This document shows positions 63,351 to 64,000 of a DNA stretch of 64,000 nt, piece after piece. Numbering within the stretch: position 1 is the first letter of the stretch; each line of letters opens with the position of its first letter. This DNA is from Edaphobacter modestus. Its GTDB lineage: Bacteria > Acidobacteriota > Terriglobia > Terriglobales > Acidobacteriaceae. The DNA is taken from NCBI RefSeq assembly GCF_004217555.1, contig NZ_SHKW01000001.1:4898001-4962000 (forward strand), written 5' to 3'. A program made the position numbers and the translations under genes. Below the pieces are notes generated by a model. That model made no database searches, was not told the DNA's origin, and saw nothing but the letters and a program-made list of their open reading frames with translations.

Positions 63351-64000
63351 AGTTGACCCTGGGTCAGATCGCGGATTGGATTCACGCTGAAGGTATCTTC
63401 GACACCATAGCCGAGGCATTGGGCTATTCGATCGACTCACGCACCATCGGTGCTGGCGATCTCTTCTTTGCCGTCAAGGGTGAGCGACTCGATGGCCACG
63501 ACTTCGTGGCTGCGGCGCTGGCCGATGGCGCTATTGCGGCCGTAGTGGGCAACCGGTGGTTGATTCCGGCGGACGTGGACGAGACGAAGCTGCTACGGGT
63601 TGCCGATTGCGAAGACTGCGTTCTGAGTGCTCTCCAGCGTCTCGCCAATGCGGTTCGCCGCGATTGGGCCGGACGCGTCATCGGCGTGACTGGTTCTGCC
63701 GGGAAGACGACGACGAAGGAGGCGGTGGCCCAGGTGCTCTCGGCTCGCTTTCGCGTGCTCAAATCCGCAGGGAACCTGAACAATGCCTTTGGTCTGCCGT
63801 TGCAGTTGCTGAAGCTCGAGCGCGAGCATGAAGTCGCGGTCATCGAGATGGGAATGAATCACGCCGGAGAGATCGCCGCACTGGCGAAGATCGCGGAGCC
63901 GGACTGGGCCGTCGTCTCCAATGTCGCTCCGGTTCATGTCGAATTCTTCCCCGACGGCCTTGCCGGAATCGCCAGGGCGAAGTACGAGCTGGTCGAATCC
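63347..64000 (+). CDS. murF: UDP-MurNAc-tripeptide D-Ala-D-Ala ligase, cut by the window end
   Basis: The first 218 codons of the Mur ligase that completes the pentapeptide. Visible are SIDSRTIGAGDLFFAVKGERLDGHDF, the ATP loop VTGSAGKTTTKEAVAQVL with K120, SAGNLNNAFGLPLQLL and VIEMGMNHAGEI. The frame is open to base 64000; the rest lies beyond. It overlaps murE by four bases. Confidence 0.93.
   Translation, partial: MKLTLGQIADWIHAEGIFDTIAEALGYSIDSRTIGAGDLFFAVKGERLDGHDFVAAALADGAIAAVVGNRWLIPADVDETKLLRVADCEDCVLSALQRLANAVRRDWAGRVIGVTGSAGKTTTKEAVAQVLSARFRVLKSAGNLNNAFGLPLQLLKLEREHEVAVIEMGMNHAGEIAALAKIAEPDWAVVSNVAPVHVEFFPDGLAGIARAKYELVES

Overview
The window looks like the chromosome of an acidobacterium, probably of the Acidobacteriaceae (Terriglobia: Granulicella/Edaphobacter/Terriglobus-like). 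This is an inference from high G+C coding DNA, frequent TTG/GTG starts, a PEP-CTERM protein, a futalosine-pathway gene (mqnA), Tat-exported carbohydrate enzymes, NIPSNAP, DUF4136 and DUF2127 proteins, many small outer-membrane barrels, and dispersed GTCATYCTGAGCG-type repeats that I remember from this group. No rRNA, tRNA, CRISPR array, prophage or transposase was seen. The only RNA gene found is the small SRP RNA.

Layout. 1-8.4 kb: rimO (with a repeat-derived stretch inside its coding sequence), a PEP-CTERM protein, a block of three 78-bp repeats, then a minus-strand carbohydrate/envelope group: Tat-exported GH1 beta-glucosidase, acyltransferase 3, DUF4136 protein, pectinesterase. 8.4-23.8 kb: SRP RNA, fabH, a padR/membrane-protein pair with a palindromic operator, dedA, mqnA, a DUF3565 protein, a membrane protein coupled to a Tat-exported mannonate-dehydratase-like enzyme, dprA, topA, small conserved proteins, a PLP decarboxylase and a cNMP-sensing histidine kinase.

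23.9-37 kb: one long minus-strand branched-chain amino-acid operon in the order leuA-leuB-orf58-orf225-leuC-leuD-ilvD-[DUF3427-like]-ilvB-[GT11 glycosyltransferase]-ilvN-ilvC. It ends at a hairpin terminator, and a LysR regulator is divergent at its head. Together the enzymes cover valine/isoleucine synthesis from pyruvate or 2-oxobutyrate to the 2-oxo acids, plus the leucine branch; no aminotransferase is in the window. The unrelated passengers are the oddest feature of the window. 37-45.3 kb: envelope genes (Spy-like protein, three small barrels, an M48-like protein lacking its HExxH motif, a TonB with VxLG repeats, galE, DUF421). 45.6-54 kb: acs, a multi-PAS histidine kinase, an NTF2-like protein, a dicarboxylate/amino-acid:cation symporter, a repeat patch and a NIPSNAP protein. 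54-64 kb: dxs with a changed GDG motif, a DUF2127 protein, then the start of the dcw cluster (mraZ-rsmH-ftsL-ftsI-murE-murF, cut by the window end), preceded by a four-unit MraZ-box array.

I found no clear new defence or mobile system. The best leads are the foreign genes inside the ilv/leu operon, the repeat family whose hairpin is kept although its sequence changes (one member is translated inside rimO), the M48 pseudoenzyme, and the compact operators of padR and mraZ.
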